64,000 bases of DNA from an uncultured Roseburia sp. GTDB lineage: Bacteria > Bacillota > Clostridia > Lachnospirales > Lachnospiraceae. The notes under the pieces were generated by a model. It saw nothing but the letters and a program-made list of their open reading frames with translations, searched no databases and was not told where the DNA came from. Within the stretch, counting starts at the first letter, position 1; the number at the start of each line of letters is the position of its first letter. A program made the translations under genes and the position numbers. The DNA lies in assembly GCA_947383215.1 (NCBI GenBank), contig CANDCP010000010.1, forward strand, positions 1-64,000. The letters are read 5' to 3'. Below are positions 55,960 through 64,000 of this stretch, one piece after another.

Positions 55960-56043
55960 AAATTGACGTCTCCTTTACATTTCTCGTAAGTAATCTAAAC
56001 ATATTTTACTATATATGCGCCAAAAAGGAAACACTTATTTGAT

Positions 56044-56072
56044 TTGAATTTTAACCGGAAGCGTAGTATAAT
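56044..56072 (+). promoter_or_regulatory. putative promoter of ttcA
   Basis: TTGAAT (56044-56049), 17-bp spacer, TATAAT (56067-56072). Confidence 0.75.
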
Positions 56073-56108
56073 CAAAAAATAACGATATGTTTTCTTCCGG
56101 AGGTTTCT

Positions 56109-56882
56109 ATGAAATTACAGCAATTATACAGCTATACCAGACGTGCCATAGACGATTATCAAATGATTGAAAACGGCGATAAGATTGCGGTCGGCATCTC
56201 CGGCGGCAAGGACAGCCTAACGTTACTTTACGCCTTACACGGACTGAAGCGCTTTTATCCGCAGAAATTTGAATTGACGGCTGTCACGGTTAACCTTGGA
56301 TATGATGAATTTGACGTAGAACCTTTGCGCAGGCTGTGCCAAAACCTTGAAATTCCTTATACCGTGGTAGAAACTGATATTGCAAAGATCGTCTTTCAAA
56401 AACATCCGACAGAAAACCCCTGCTCTCTGTGCGCAAAGCTTCGAAAAGGCGCGCTTAACGACGCAGTCAAAAAGCTCGGCTGTAACAAAGTCGCATATGC
56501 GCACCATAAGGATGATATCATTGAGACCATGATATTATCCCTTATTTTTGAAGGCCGTTTCCACTCCTTCTCCCCCAGAACATTTCTGGACAGAACAGGG
56601 CTCACTGTCATTCGTCCATTGATGTATCTTTCTGAGGCCGACGTGATCGGTTTTAAGAATAAAATGGATCTTCCGACCGTCAAAAACCCATGTCCCGTGG
56701 ACGGTCACACAAAACGTCAATATGCCAAAGATTTACTGCGGCAGCTGAACCTGGATCACCCCGGAACAAAAGACCGGATGTTTACCGCTATTCTTCAGGG
56801 CAATATGAAAGGGTGGCCGCCGAAAAATCCAAATCCAAAATATGCGAACCGTTATAAAGACGGCGATCTGAAAAAGATATAA
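56109..56882 (+). CDS. ttcA: tRNA 2-thiocytidine biosynthesis protein TtcA
   Basis: 257 residues. PP-loop SGGKDS at 31-36, cysteine pair C106/C109 (PCSLC) and a third cysteine C196 (NPCPVDG), the Fe-S ligands of TtcA. Thiolates C32 of certain tRNAs. CGGAGG precedes the ATG. Convergent with the acyltransferase, 19 bp apart. Confidence 0.92.
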   Translation: MKLQQLYSYTRRAIDDYQMIENGDKIAVGISGGKDSLTLLYALHGLKRFYPQKFELTAVTVNLGYDEFDVEPLRRLCQNLEIPYTVVETDIAKIVFQKHPTENPCSLCAKLRKGALNDAVKKLGCNKVAYAHHKDDIIETMILSLIFEGRFHSFSPRTFLDRTGLTVIRPLMYLSEADVIGFKNKMDLPTVKNPCPVDGHTKRQYAKDLLRQLNLDHPGTKDRMFTAILQGNMKGWPPKNPNPKYANRYKDGDLKKI

Positions 56883-56901
56883 ATGATATTCTACTTTAAG
56901 T

Positions 56902-57627
56902 TTACTGCAAAAGGAGGTTCCTGATCTTCTCCTCGATCCGATTCTTTACGAGAGCGGCAATCTCCTGTGTCTTCATGCCCTTATATTCTTCATAATAAAG
57001 GGGCTGCAGGTAATGGACCTGCGTAGTGATCTTTCCGAAATAAAAGCTGTTAAATACCTTATACGAATCGATCAGGGCAACCGGAACAATCGGCGCTTTT
57101 GCCTTAACCGCGCATTTAAAACTGCCTGCCTTGAAATCGCAAACTTTATTCTTATTGTTAAATTCATAACCGCCTTCCGGAAACAAAATATATTTTTTCC
57201 CTCCGGAGACATCTTCCGCGACGTCGTTGATGATTTTTAGAGCCTGCCTGACATCATCCTTTTTCAGGCGCTTTCCCTGACACAGATCCACAAACTCGCT
57301 GACAAGAATCGTATGCGACTTCTTTTCATCCATCACAAGAGAACACGGTTCTTTGTGCGTGCTTATAATTCCAAGCGCATCATACTTTCCCTGATGATTC
57401 GGATACATTACATATCCGCCCTGCTTAGGCAGATTCTCGACGCCATAGCACTCCGTCGAAATATTGCCCGACTTTTTCATAAGATAAATTGTATGACGAA
57501 CGAGCTTATACCGCTCCTCTTCCGAGAATCGGTCCGCATGATCTGCTTCATAACGCATACGCGTAATCATATACGGAGCCCGAAATAAATTCATAAAAAT
57601 TACGTACAAAAATCTTAACATATCCAT
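56902..57627 (-). CDS. plsC: 1-acyl-sn-glycerol-3-phosphate acyltransferase
   Basis: 241 residues. Catalytic NHxxxxD at 77-83 (NHQGKYD) and FPEGGYEF near 160. N-terminal membrane-associated helix. Makes phosphatidic acid. No strong AGGAGG seen before the ATG (GAAGCAGGAGA on the minus strand is close). Confidence 0.9.
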   Translation of the reverse strand: MDMLRFLYVIFMNLFRAPYMITRMRYEADHADRFSEEERYKLVRHTIYLMKKSGNISTECYGVENLPKQGGYVMYPNHQGKYDALGIISTHKEPCSLVMDEKKSHTILVSEFVDLCQGKRLKKDDVRQALKIINDVAEDVSGGKKYILFPEGGYEFNNKNKVCDFKAGSFKCAVKAKAPIVPVALIDSYKVFNSFYFGKITTQVHYLQPLYYEEYKGMKTQEIAALVKNRIEEKIRNLLLQ

Positions 57628-57725
57628 TCTCCTGCTTCTTTCATCTCACTCTTATTATATCGCAAAACAGGAAAATAACAAGAATTTACACGGAAAATGT
57701 ATGGAAAATTACAGCATGGATTCCC

Positions 57726-58094
57726 TCACTTATACTCACTGGAAAAATACGGCACCGTCAGATATTTTCCCGCATGTATCGTAGTATCCGAAAGATGATT
57801 GATTGCGATCAGCTCCTGTACGTACGTCTCATGACTGCAATACTCTGACGTAAGGTACTGATCCGCTATACTCCACAGGCTGTCTCCATCCTGTACCTGA
57901 ACGCTGGTATAATATTTGTAGGAAGTCCTGACGTCGATGGCATCGCTTTCCACAGAAAAACAATTTAACTTTACACCGATAATAACAATCAGGAAAAAAA
58001 GCGCCATACCGGACAAAAAAAGTCGTCTTTTTGGGCATCGTCTTCTTTCGGTTCGTTCGCTTGTGATATTGTACGCCGTATCTTCTGTTCTCAT
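57726..58094 (-). CDS. LysM cell-division-inhibitor-like protein (YneA type)
   Basis: 122 residues from the ATG after GGAGGCGATATT. A cytoplasmic basic head, one membrane helix (about 24-43) and a C-terminal LysM domain (VQDGDSLWSIADQYL...LIAINHLSDTTIHAGKYLTVP). Same architecture and the same divergent placement next to lexA as Bacillus yneA, the SOS-induced division suppressor. The promoter is overlapped by a LexA-like palindrome. Function inferred from context. Confidence 0.85.
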   Translation of the reverse strand: MRTEDTAYNITSERTERRRCPKRRLFLSGMALFFLIVIIGVKLNCFSVESDAIDVRTSYKYYTSVQVQDGDSLWSIADQYLTSEYCSHETYVQELIAINHLSDTTIHAGKYLTVPYFSSEYK

Positions 58095-58119
58095 AATATC
58101 GCCTCCATTTAACAAATGG

Positions 58120-58133
58120 TAAACACTTGTTTG
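58120..58133. promoter_or_regulatory. candidate LexA (SOS) box 1
   Basis: TAAACACTTGTTTG, imperfect palindrome AAAC-N4-GTTT, related to the Gram-positive CGAACN4GTTCG consensus; it lies just downstream of the YneA-type promoter. Confidence 0.5.
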
Positions 58134-58141
58134 GTATTTGT

Positions 58142-58170
58142 ATGTTAACACCCAAACAACTGTTTGTCAA
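58142..58170 (-). promoter_or_regulatory. promoter of the YneA-like gene
   Basis: On the minus strand TTGACA (58170-58165), 17-bp spacer, TAACAT (58147-58142). The palindrome at 58153-58166 fills the spacer, so a bound repressor would block polymerase. Confidence 0.8.
58153..58166. promoter_or_regulatory. candidate LexA (SOS) box 2
   Basis: CAAACAACTGTTTG, arms CAAAC/GTTTG perfectly paired, between the -35 and -10 of the YneA-like gene. One base per arm differs from the SOS consensus. Confidence 0.65.
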
Positions 58171-58177
58171 TATTTTT

Positions 58178-58191
58178 CGAACAAATTTTCG
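58178..58191. promoter_or_regulatory. candidate LexA (SOS) box 3
   Basis: CGAACAAATTTTCG, one mismatch from CGAACN4GTTCG, upstream of the lexA -35. Suggests LexA autoregulation. Confidence 0.65.
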
Positions 58192-58201
58192 GAATATGTG
58201 T

Positions 58202-58230
58202 TTGCATTATTTGAAATTATGTGTTATGAT
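58202..58230 (+). promoter_or_regulatory. promoter of lexA
   Basis: TTGCAT (58202-58207), 17-bp spacer, TATGAT (58225-58230), 51 bp before lexA. Confidence 0.75.
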
Positions 58231-58281
58231 ATGAGTAATTCAATGGAGCCGTCAGGCTGAAAATATCAGGAGGATAAAAAT

Positions 58282-58896
58282 ATGGCATACGGAAAAATCA
58301 GTGTAAAACAACAGGAGATATTAGATTATATCAAGCAGGAAATTCTTAATAAGGGTTATCCTCCGGCTGTGCGCGAAATTTGCGAAGCGGTTCATTTAAA
58401 GTCAACCTCTTCGGTACATTCTCATCTCGAAACACTCGAGAAAAACGGTTATATCAGGAGAGATCCGACAAAGCCGCGCGCAATTGAAATTATTGATGAA
58501 AATTTTAACCTGGCAAGACGCGAAGTCGTAAACGTCCCTTTAATTGGAAACGTTGCAGCCGGCCAGCCGCTTCTGGCCGTAGAAAATATTGAAAATTATT
58601 TTCCGATTCCTTCCGAGCTTCTTCCAAACGCGGAAATATTTATGCTGCACGTACAGGGAGAAAGTATGATTAACGTTGGAATTTTGGACGGCGATAATAT
58701 TCTGGTTCAAAGACAGTCTACCGCCAGGAACGGAGAAATGGTCGTCGCTCTTGTCGAAGACAGCGCGACCGTCAAGACATTTTACAAAGAAGACGGGCAT
58801 TATCGTCTCCAGCCGGAGAATGATACGATGGAGCCGATTATTGTTGAATGCTGTCAGATTCTCGGAAAAGTAATCGGCGTATTTCGCTTCTTTTAA
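58282..58896 (+). CDS. lexA: SOS repressor LexA
   Basis: 204 residues. Winged helix with YPPAVREICEAVHLKSTSSVHSHLETLEKNGYI, self-cleavage site A93-G94, catalytic S128 (GESM) and K165 (ATVKTF). RecA-stimulated autocleavage derepresses SOS genes. AGGAGG precedes the ATG. Divergent from the YneA-like gene, with three LexA-like sites between them. Confidence 0.97.
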   Translation: MAYGKISVKQQEILDYIKQEILNKGYPPAVREICEAVHLKSTSSVHSHLETLEKNGYIRRDPTKPRAIEIIDENFNLARREVVNVPLIGNVAAGQPLLAVENIENYFPIPSELLPNAEIFMLHVQGESMINVGILDGDNILVQRQSTARNGEMVVALVEDSATVKTFYKEDGHYRLQPENDTMEPIIVECCQILGKVIGVFRFF

Positions 58897-59112
58897 TATT
58901 TTTATCTTTAGGAAAGGCGTTTTCACGCTTTAATGCGACACGGTCTTTCCTATAAGAGAACAAAGAATCCGGCCCGGCCGTGATTCTTTGCCTGCGGCGG
59001 GCCGTATATGCGGCAGTTTTCCTTTCCGCCGCATGGCGATAATCCTGCCCAGAAAGAGCTTTTTACATCCGGCCGTTCGTTAACACGATGTATTATCCCC
59101 AACAAACAGGGA
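58897..59112. other. 216-bp gap between convergent lexA and methyltransferase genes
   Basis: No credible gene. AAAGAATC/GATTCTTT at about 58966-58990 form a hairpin with GC-rich loop; on the minus strand it is followed by TTTGTTCTCT, which could be a weak terminator for the downstream end of the minus-strand operon. Confidence 0.3.
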
Positions 59113-59694
59113 CTATCGTTTCCTGCCAACATAGCGAAAAACCTTTTTCTTATACTGCAAATACTCGTCTCCAAATGCGGCAAGTAAAAACGTTTCTTCC
59201 ACACGGACAATCTGCAAATGGTACATAAGGACGGCAAAGACGGTTAGAATACACAAAATCCAATTAAAAAACATCAATAAGATACCAATATACAAAAGGT
59301 CAAAACCCAAAAAGGCAGGATTACGGCTGATTTGATAGATGCCGTTCGTCACAAGCTCCGTTTTATCGGTTTTAGATACCCCTGCCCGCCAGCTGTTCCC
59401 CATGGTTCGCACTGAGACAATAAATACAAGCGTCCCTGCGATACCCGCCGCGGCGCCTATAACCCGAATAACCATAAACCTTTGACTTGTCCCAATAACG
59501 ATGCTGACAAGGTCTGCCAAAAAAACGAGAACAGCCGCAGCCTTCATCGTAACTTCCACAAATTTCACAAAACCAACCTTGTCTTTTCCAATCTGGTCTG
59601 TCTGTATTCCCTGTTTTCTCTGATAAAACATTTTCGCAAAATAGCAACCATAGAAAGCGATCAAGATTGCTATGGAAATTATCTTAAATTCCAT
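59113..59694 (-). CDS. isoprenylcysteine carboxyl methyltransferase-like membrane protein
   Basis: 193 residues, four or five hydrophobic helices. C-terminal signature LVTNGIYQISRNPAFLGFDLLYIG and EETFLLAAFGDEYLQYKKKVFRYV marks the ICMT/PEMT (phospholipid methyltransferase) group. In bacteria these methylate unknown, possibly lipid, substrates. GGAG lies close before the ATG at 59694. Last gene of the minus-strand run, 63 bp after rsfS. Confidence 0.85.
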   Translation of the reverse strand: MEFKIISIAILIAFYGCYFAKMFYQRKQGIQTDQIGKDKVGFVKFVEVTMKAAAVLVFLADLVSIVIGTSQRFMVIRVIGAAAGIAGTLVFIVSVRTMGNSWRAGVSKTDKTELVTNGIYQISRNPAFLGFDLLYIGILLMFFNWILCILTVFAVLMYHLQIVRVEETFLLAAFGDEYLQYKKKVFRYVGRKR

Positions 59695-59757
59695 TTTTTC
59701 TCCAGTCAAACAAAAGCTGCGCTTTAAACGCGGTTAAAATCGACAAATACGATAGGC

Positions 59758-60108
59758 TTATAAATCCTCTGGATCAATCTGTTTTCCGTCGCGCCAGATG
59801 CGCTCCAGATCATAAAACATTCTGTCCTCTTTTGAAAAAATATGGATAATGATATCATTATAGTCCATCAGAATCCAGCTGGAACGCTGATTTCCCTCGA
59901 CCTGCTTTACGTGATATCCCGCCTTATATAAGGCCTCGTCGACGGCATCCTGCATTGCCTGAAGCTGATTCTGATTCGATCCGTCCGCTATAATAAAATA
60001 ATCCGCTATCACGGAAACTTCGCTGATATCAATAATGCGAATATCCTCCGCCTTCTTATCTTCCAATGCGCGACAGGCAATTTTTGCCATTTCCTTCGAG
60101 TTATTCAT
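59758..60108 (-). CDS. rsfS: ribosomal silencing factor RsfS
   Basis: 116 residues from the ATG after AAGGAGG; the longer ORF starts inside yqeK. Core IIDISEVSVIADYFIIADGSNQNQLQAM and WILMDYNDIIIHIFSKEDR are diagnostic. Binds L14 and blocks subunit joining under starvation. Start overlaps the yqeK end by 8 bp. Confidence 0.95.
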   Translation of the reverse strand: MNNSKEMAKIACRALEDKKAEDIRIIDISEVSVIADYFIIADGSNQNQLQAMQDAVDEALYKAGYHVKQVEGNQRSSWILMDYNDIIIHIFSKEDRMFYDLERIWRDGKQIDPEDL

Positions 60109-60688
60109 TCTGCTTGTCCTCCTTATAATATTCATAGGTCTGTAAAGTAATCGGATCAATACTGTCCCGTTTGCGGCTGTCCTTCAAATATTCCAGCGTA
60201 TCCTCCAAAGTTTTCAGAATTGCCCGGTCAATATTCTCAAACGCCATTTGACGAATCTGCGGCAAATTTTGCGCCTTTGTTCTGTTCGGCTCAATATAAT
60301 CCGCAAGAAATATGATCTTGTCCAATAAATTCATTGCCGGAGCGCCGGTAGTATGAACACAAATCGCATGTAAAATATCCTCATCTTCCACTCCGTACTG
60401 CTCCCTGGCAAGAAAGGCTCCGAGCTTGGCGTGAATTAAATATGGATTTTCTCTTTCAATCTGCGATAATTCAATATGATTTTTTTTGCACATCTTCAGC
60501 TTTTTTTCACTTGGAATCCCCTTGGCACAGTCATGCAAAAGCCCGGCCAGCATAGCCTTTTTCAAATCGCAACCATAGCGCATCGCCAGACATCCGGCGG
60601 TATACATAACGCCTATCGTATGCTCATAACGGCTCTTTTCAAGCTCTTTTTTCAGTTCCTTCTCAATGGAATGCAATTGTCCGTCCAT
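60101..60688 (-). CDS. yqeK: HD-domain hydrolase YqeK (Ap4A hydrolase)
   Basis: 195 residues. Intact HD motif: H23 (YEHTIGV), LAGLLHDCAKG and later HTTGAP; in contrast to the degenerate HD protein at 19680. Family members symmetrically cleave diadenosine tetraphosphate. Usual place between nadD and rsfS. Confidence 0.93.
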   Translation of the reverse strand: MDGQLHSIEKELKKELEKSRYEHTIGVMYTAGCLAMRYGCDLKKAMLAGLLHDCAKGIPSEKKLKMCKKNHIELSQIERENPYLIHAKLGAFLAREQYGVEDEDILHAICVHTTGAPAMNLLDKIIFLADYIEPNRTKAQNLPQIRQMAFENIDRAILKTLEDTLEYLKDSRKRDSIDPITLQTYEYYKEDKQNE

Positions 60689-60700
60689 TCTATCCCACCT

Positions 60701-61315
60701 TTACTCATATAAATGATTTTCCTTAATGTAAGCCTGAACCTCTTTTGGTACAAGGTAACGTATGGACAACCCTTTTCGTATCCGTTCCCGGATTTCTCTG
60801 GAAGAAATAGAAACGTTCGGCGTATCTAAAAGTTCTATTTCGGCGTGAAAACGCGCTCTTAAATCGTTTGCGCATTCCTCTAGCTTACGCTTATCCATAC
60901 CGTCTCTCACCGCAACCAAAAGGGTGCACAGTTCACAGATACGCTTTGGATTTTTCCACGAAGAAAATTCATAGACAGAATCTCCTCCCATGATAAAAAA
61001 GAATGCATTCTCCGGATGATTCTCAGTCAACTTCTCTAAAGTCCGGTATGTGTAACTTTTTTCGACCGAGTCTGTCTCTATGGTTGATATCTCAAATCCG
61101 GAATGATCTGAGATCGCGCGCTGAATCATATCACACCGCATACCAGGCGGTGCAATTAATGCGTCTTCCTTATGCGGGGACGGACCTGTCGGGATAAAAT
61201 ACACCTTATCGAGCCGATACTGGTCCAACGCGTTTTCTGCAATCAGTAAATGACCGTTATGAATCGGATTAAAAGTACCTCCGATTAATCCGATTCGACG
61301 CTTCTTTTCTGTCAT
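60701..61315 (-). CDS. nadD: nicotinate-nucleotide adenylyltransferase
   Basis: 204 residues. Nucleotidyltransferase motif GGTFNPIHNGH with H19/H22 and C-terminal SISSREIRERIRKG. Makes deamido-NAD from nicotinate mononucleotide and ATP. Twelve bp before yqeK. Confidence 0.95.
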   Translation of the reverse strand: MTEKKRRIGLIGGTFNPIHNGHLLIAENALDQYRLDKVYFIPTGPSPHKEDALIAPPGMRCDMIQRAISDHSGFEISTIETDSVEKSYTYRTLEKLTENHPENAFFFIMGGDSVYEFSSWKNPKRICELCTLLVAVRDGMDKRKLEECANDLRARFHAEIELLDTPNVSISSREIRERIRKGLSIRYLVPKEVQAYIKENHLYE

Positions 61316-61336
61316 AAGATACCTTGTCTCCTGACT

Positions 61337-61630
61337 TTATTTTGGCAGTTCAATTTTAGGGTTCTTTTTCGCCCCGCGGTATAATACGATTTTCTTGCCA
61401 ATGACAACTACTACCTGTGATCTCGTACGTTCCGCAATAATCTGTGCCAGCTCCGCCGGATCGTCCGCGCAATTTTTCAAAACGGAAACCTTGATCAGTT
61501 CACGCTTCTCTATCGCTTCGTCCAGGGCGGTTATTATTTCCGGCGTCAAAGACGATTTTCCTATCTGAAAAATAGGCGTAATATTACTTGCAAGCCCCTT
61601 TAAATAAGAACGCTGTTTGCTTGTCATCAT
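61337..61630 (-). CDS. yhbY: YhbY family RNA-binding protein (CRM domain)
   Basis: 97 residues. CRM fold: LTSKQRSYLKGLAS-type N-terminus, PIFQIGKSSLTPEIITALDEAIEKRELIKV, and the C-terminal VVVIGKKIVLYR. Associated with 50S assembly. GGAG 6 nt upstream; 3 bp after obg. Confidence 0.93.
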   Translation of the reverse strand: MMTSKQRSYLKGLASNITPIFQIGKSSLTPEIITALDEAIEKRELIKVSVLKNCADDPAELAQIIAERTRSQVVVVIGKKIVLYRGAKKNPKIELPK

Positions 61631-61633
61631 ATG

Positions 61634-62917
61634 TCACTCCTTATAATAGTCAAATTCCAGACCATACATTCGTACGGTGTCGCCCTCCTGTATCCCCATA
61701 GTCTCCAGTTCCTTTAAAATTCCCTGTTGCTTTAAGAAACGCTGAAAGAACAGAAAGCCTTTTTCACTTTCGATATTCGTATAGCCCAACATTTTATCAA
61801 TTTTCGGACCTTCAATTACATAGGCTCCGTCTTCCGGATCAACCTCAATGGTATAGGCCTCCGTGATATGAGAATCCGGGAAAAATTCCTGCTCATAGAC
61901 AATCGGCTCATCGTCCATACCTTCAAGAACTCCGTTTACATAATATAAAAGCTCTTTAAGCCCCTGCCCGCTTACCGCTGAAATCGGAAATACTTTCATT
62001 CCCTTTTCCTCAAATTCTTGTTTCAGCTTCGCGATAACTTCACTTCTGCCCTCATACAAAGCGTCAATCTTGTTCGCAGCAATTATCTGTGGTTTCTTCA
62101 AAAGCTCCTGATTATAAGATGCCAGCTCCCGATTGATCGCATATATATCCGCAATCGGGTCGCGCCCCTCCTGGGAGGCAGCGTCTACGACATGAATAAT
62201 AACCTTCGTTCTTTCAATGTGCTTTAAAAATTCATGCCCGAGTCCGATTCCCTCGGACGCCCCCTCAATTAACCCCGGAATGTCCGCCATAACAAACCCG
62301 GCGCCGCCGCCGATATCTACAACGCCGAGAATCGGATTTAACGTAGTAAAATGATAATTGGCAATTTTGGGCGTCGCGTTCGTTACGCGAGATAACAGCG
62401 TAGATTTTCCTACATTCGGAAATCCGACCAGTCCGACGTCCGCAATCACCTTCAGCTCTAACCTCACTTCAAGTTCGATGGCCTCCTGCCCAGGCTGTGC
62501 ATATTTAGGCGCCTGCATCGAAGACGTCGCGTAATGCTGGTTTCCAAGGCCGCCTTTTCCGCCGGTTAAGATAATCTGACGCCTGTTAGCGCCGGACATG
62601 TCCGCAATCACCTTATCCGTCTTCGCATCCCTTATAATCGTTCCGGCCGGAACCTTTACGATAAGGTCTTCCCCCTTTTTTCCATGACAGTTCCGCTTTT
62701 TTCCCTCTTCTCCGTTCTCTGCGGCATATTTCCGTTTATGCCGGAAATCATTCAGAGTGTTTATCCCGTCGTCCACTTCAAAGACAATATCTCCGCCCTT
62801 TCCGCCGTCTCCGCCGTCCGGTCCGCCGTTTGGCACATATTTTTCGCGGCGAAAGCTGACATGACCGTCCCCGCCTCTTCCTGATTTTATAATAATTTTT
62901 GCACTGTCAGCAAACAT
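61634..62917 (-). CDS. obgE: GTPase Obg/CgtA
   Basis: 427 residues. Glycine-rich Obg fold (GRGGDGHVSFRREKYVPNGGPDGGDGGKGG), G domain with GFPNVGKST and DIPGLIEGA, NKID, and a C-terminal OCT domain ending in VRMYGLEFDYYKE. 50S assembly and growth checkpoint GTPase. GGAAGAGGGA precedes the ATG. Confidence 0.97.
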   Translation of the reverse strand: MFADSAKIIIKSGRGGDGHVSFRREKYVPNGGPDGGDGGKGGDIVFEVDDGINTLNDFRHKRKYAAENGEEGKKRNCHGKKGEDLIVKVPAGTIIRDAKTDKVIADMSGANRRQIILTGGKGGLGNQHYATSSMQAPKYAQPGQEAIELEVRLELKVIADVGLVGFPNVGKSTLLSRVTNATPKIANYHFTTLNPILGVVDIGGGAGFVMADIPGLIEGASEGIGLGHEFLKHIERTKVIIHVVDAASQEGRDPIADIYAINRELASYNQELLKKPQIIAANKIDALYEGRSEVIAKLKQEFEEKGMKVFPISAVSGQGLKELLYYVNGVLEGMDDEPIVYEQEFFPDSHITEAYTIEVDPEDGAYVIEGPKIDKMLGYTNIESEKGFLFFQRFLKQQGILKELETMGIQEGDTVRMYGLEFDYYKE

Positions 62918-62936
62918 ATTTTCCCTCTTCCTATAA

Positions 62937-62969
62937 AGATAAAATAGACCCGGCGTCCGTCGGGTCTAT
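62937..62969 (-). terminator. terminator or attenuator between rpmA and obg
   Basis: Read on the minus strand, ATAGACCCG pairs with CGGGTCTAT around an 8-nt loop, followed by TTTATCTTT. It can reduce read-through from the ribosomal genes into obg. Confidence 0.7.
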
Positions 62970-62978
62970 CTGGTCATC

Positions 62979-63269
62979 TTATTCGTTGCTTGCTACTGGA
63001 TATACAGAAGCCTGTTTTTTATCTCTTCCTTTTCTCTCGAAACGTAAAATTCCATCTGTCAGTGCAAATAATGTATCGTCTCCGCCGATACCTACATTTA
63101 CGCCCGGATGAATCTTTGTGCCGCGCTGTCTGTATAGAATATTCCCAGCCTTAACGAACTGTCCGTCTGCTCTTTTTGCTCCCAATCTCTTGGATTCGGA
63201 ATCTCTGCCGTTCTTGGTAGAACCAACTCCCTTTTTATGAGCAAAAAACTGAAGGTTCATGGTCATCAT
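62979..63269 (-). CDS. rpmA: 50S ribosomal protein L27, with cleavable N-terminal extension
   Basis: 96 residues. L27 core [26 protein letters not shown]. The N-terminus [14 protein letters not shown] carries the Firmicute extension that the Prp protease removes after FF; prp is encoded just upstream. AAGGAGGTG precedes the ATG. Confidence 0.97.
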   Translation of the reverse strand: MMTMNLQFFAHKKGVGSTKNGRDSESKRLGAKRADGQFVKAGNILYRQRGTKIHPGVNVGIGGDDTLFALTDGILRFERKGRDKKQASVYPVASNE

Positions 63270-63272
63270 AAA

Positions 63273-63599
63273 TTACACCTCCTTAAAGTTAAGATGAATA
63301 TATTCATCTCCGTAATTATTTTGTATTCCCTGTAAGCCTAAAATTAATGAACGCATCAGAAGGTCCGCATCGCGGTCGGCCTCCTCCTCAAATCTTACGG
63401 TAAGCCTTCCGGTCTCCTGCTCTGAATCCGTCGAAAATTTTGTGGCGGAAAAATGGGCAAGAGAATTCACGGTATTAATGACAAGCGCCGAGACGCCTGC
63501 GCAGATAATGTCTTCCCCTTCCGGTGCATATCCGGCATGTCCAATACAGTCAAAACCAAAATATGCGTCCTTGTTCTTAAAAATCGTTATTGTTATCAT
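63273..63599 (-). CDS. prp: ribosomal-processing cysteine protease Prp
   Basis: 108 residues. Catalytic His and Cys are in CIGHAGYAPEGEDIICAGVSAL. Cleaves the N-terminal extension of L27. Sits between rplU and rpmA (ysxB position). Confidence 0.94.
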   Translation of the reverse strand: MITITIFKNKDAYFGFDCIGHAGYAPEGEDIICAGVSALVINTVNSLAHFSATKFSTDSEQETGRLTVRFEEEADRDADLLMRSLILGLQGIQNNYGDEYIHLNFKEV

Positions 63600-63614
63600 A
63601 ACAATTCCTGTCGA

Positions 63615-63923
63615 TTAGCCGTTAATCTTTTCGATTTTAACCTGCGTAAACGCCTGTCTGTGGCCGTTTTTCTTGTGATAGCCGGTTTTTCTTTTATACT
63701 TGTAAACGATAATTTTCTTTCCTCTTCCCTCTTTTACAACGGAAGCCGTTACGGATGCATTGTTTACCGTTGGATTCCCAACCTTTAATGCGCCGTCGTT
63801 TACAGCCAATACCTGGTCAAAAGTAACGGTCTCACCTGCGTCGACACCAAGTTTTTCAATGGTAATGATATCGCCCTCAGACACTTTGTACTGTTTCCCG
63901 CCTGTTGCTATAATTGCGTACAT
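63615..63923 (-). CDS. rplU: 50S ribosomal protein L21
   Basis: 102 residues from the ATG after [41 protein letters not shown] and the C-terminal [23 protein letters not shown] are diagnostic. First gene of the minus-strand operon. Confidence 0.97.
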   Translation of the reverse strand: MYAIIATGGKQYKVSEGDIITIEKLGVDAGETVTFDQVLAVNDGALKVGNPTVNNASVTASVVKEGRGKKIIVYKYKRKTGYHKKNGHRQAFTQVKIEKING

Positions 63924-64000
63924 ATGGCACCTCCTATTATCATTACTCGCCAGTTGCGGCACTGTCTCCAGACTTTAAAGCCTCACTGTGCGGCATACCA
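63924..64000 (-). ncRNA. possible part of the L21 leader (cut by window edge)
   Basis: On the minus strand the 77 nt before rplU contain no gene and end in AGGAGGTG. Firmicute rplU is commonly preceded by an L21 leader RNA; position fits, but the segment is truncated and I could not confirm its structure. Confidence 0.35.

Overview
The window looks like a chromosomal housekeeping segment of a spore-forming, anaerobic Gram-positive bacterium of the class Clostridia, most likely family Lachnospiraceae. This is inferred from gene content and order: yqfC-yqfD-phoH-ybeY sporulation neighbourhood, infC-rpmI-rplT behind an attenuator leader, mutS-mutL-miaA, mreBCD-PBP2-minCDE-rodA in one run, sepF-ylmH, a lexA/yneA-type SOS pair and rplU-prp-rpmA-obg. 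Leading-strand Shine-Dalgarno sequences are strong (AGGAGG type) and several GTG, TTG and one ATT start are used. I see no rRNA, tRNA, CRISPR array, prophage or insertion sequence.

Layout. 1-580: tail of a gene cut by the window edge and a small unknown ORF, closed by a bidirectional terminator. 582-1469 (-): PHP phosphoesterase. 1614-2948: infC operon with its leader. 2930-3778 (-): AraC regulator. 3926-8521: galE, dapF, argS and a HAD phosphatase. 8525-9163 (-): LUD protein. 9263-10999: ABC exporter. 11104-15834: two CobW-type GTPases, SDR, hemolysin III, MscL and a putative nuclease. 15840-17147: pyrimidine nucleoside phosphorylase. 17176-24641: YqfC, YqfD, PhoH, a degenerate 7TM-HD protein, YbeY, a DUF3048 lipoprotein, a SpoVB-like flippase and a BofC-like protein. 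24689-33012: two flavoproteins, MutS, MutL, MiaA. 33071-44754: PLP lyase, RadC, MreBCD, PBP2, MinCDE, RodA, MgsA and a DD-carboxypeptidase. 44839-51663: small P-loop protein, DUF378 (-), HlyD-like protein, YggS, SepF, YlmH, AroB, LspA, RluD. 51714-56882: kinase-like protein, tyrosine recombinase, Dtd (-), chemoreceptor (-), TtcA. 56902-58896: PlsC (-), YneA-like LysM protein (-) and divergent LexA. 59113-63923 (-): rplU-prp-rpmA-obg-yhbY-nadD-yqeK-rsfS-methyltransferase.

Together the genes cover translation, cell-wall elongation and septum placement, DNA mismatch repair and SOS response, early sporulation, and envelope and metal homeostasis.

Nothing here is obviously a new multi-gene system. 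The most unusual points are a DapF-type epimerase in which both catalytic cysteines are serine, a shortened PgpH-like protein that has lost its HD active site between phoH and ybeY, a CobW-type GTPase apparently fused to a YcgQ/DUF1980-like domain beside a histidine-rich CobW, a PBP2 with an insertion of about 240 residues, and a flavoprotein gene whose consensus promoter predicts a leaderless mRNA. All calls are from reading the sequence; no database search was run.
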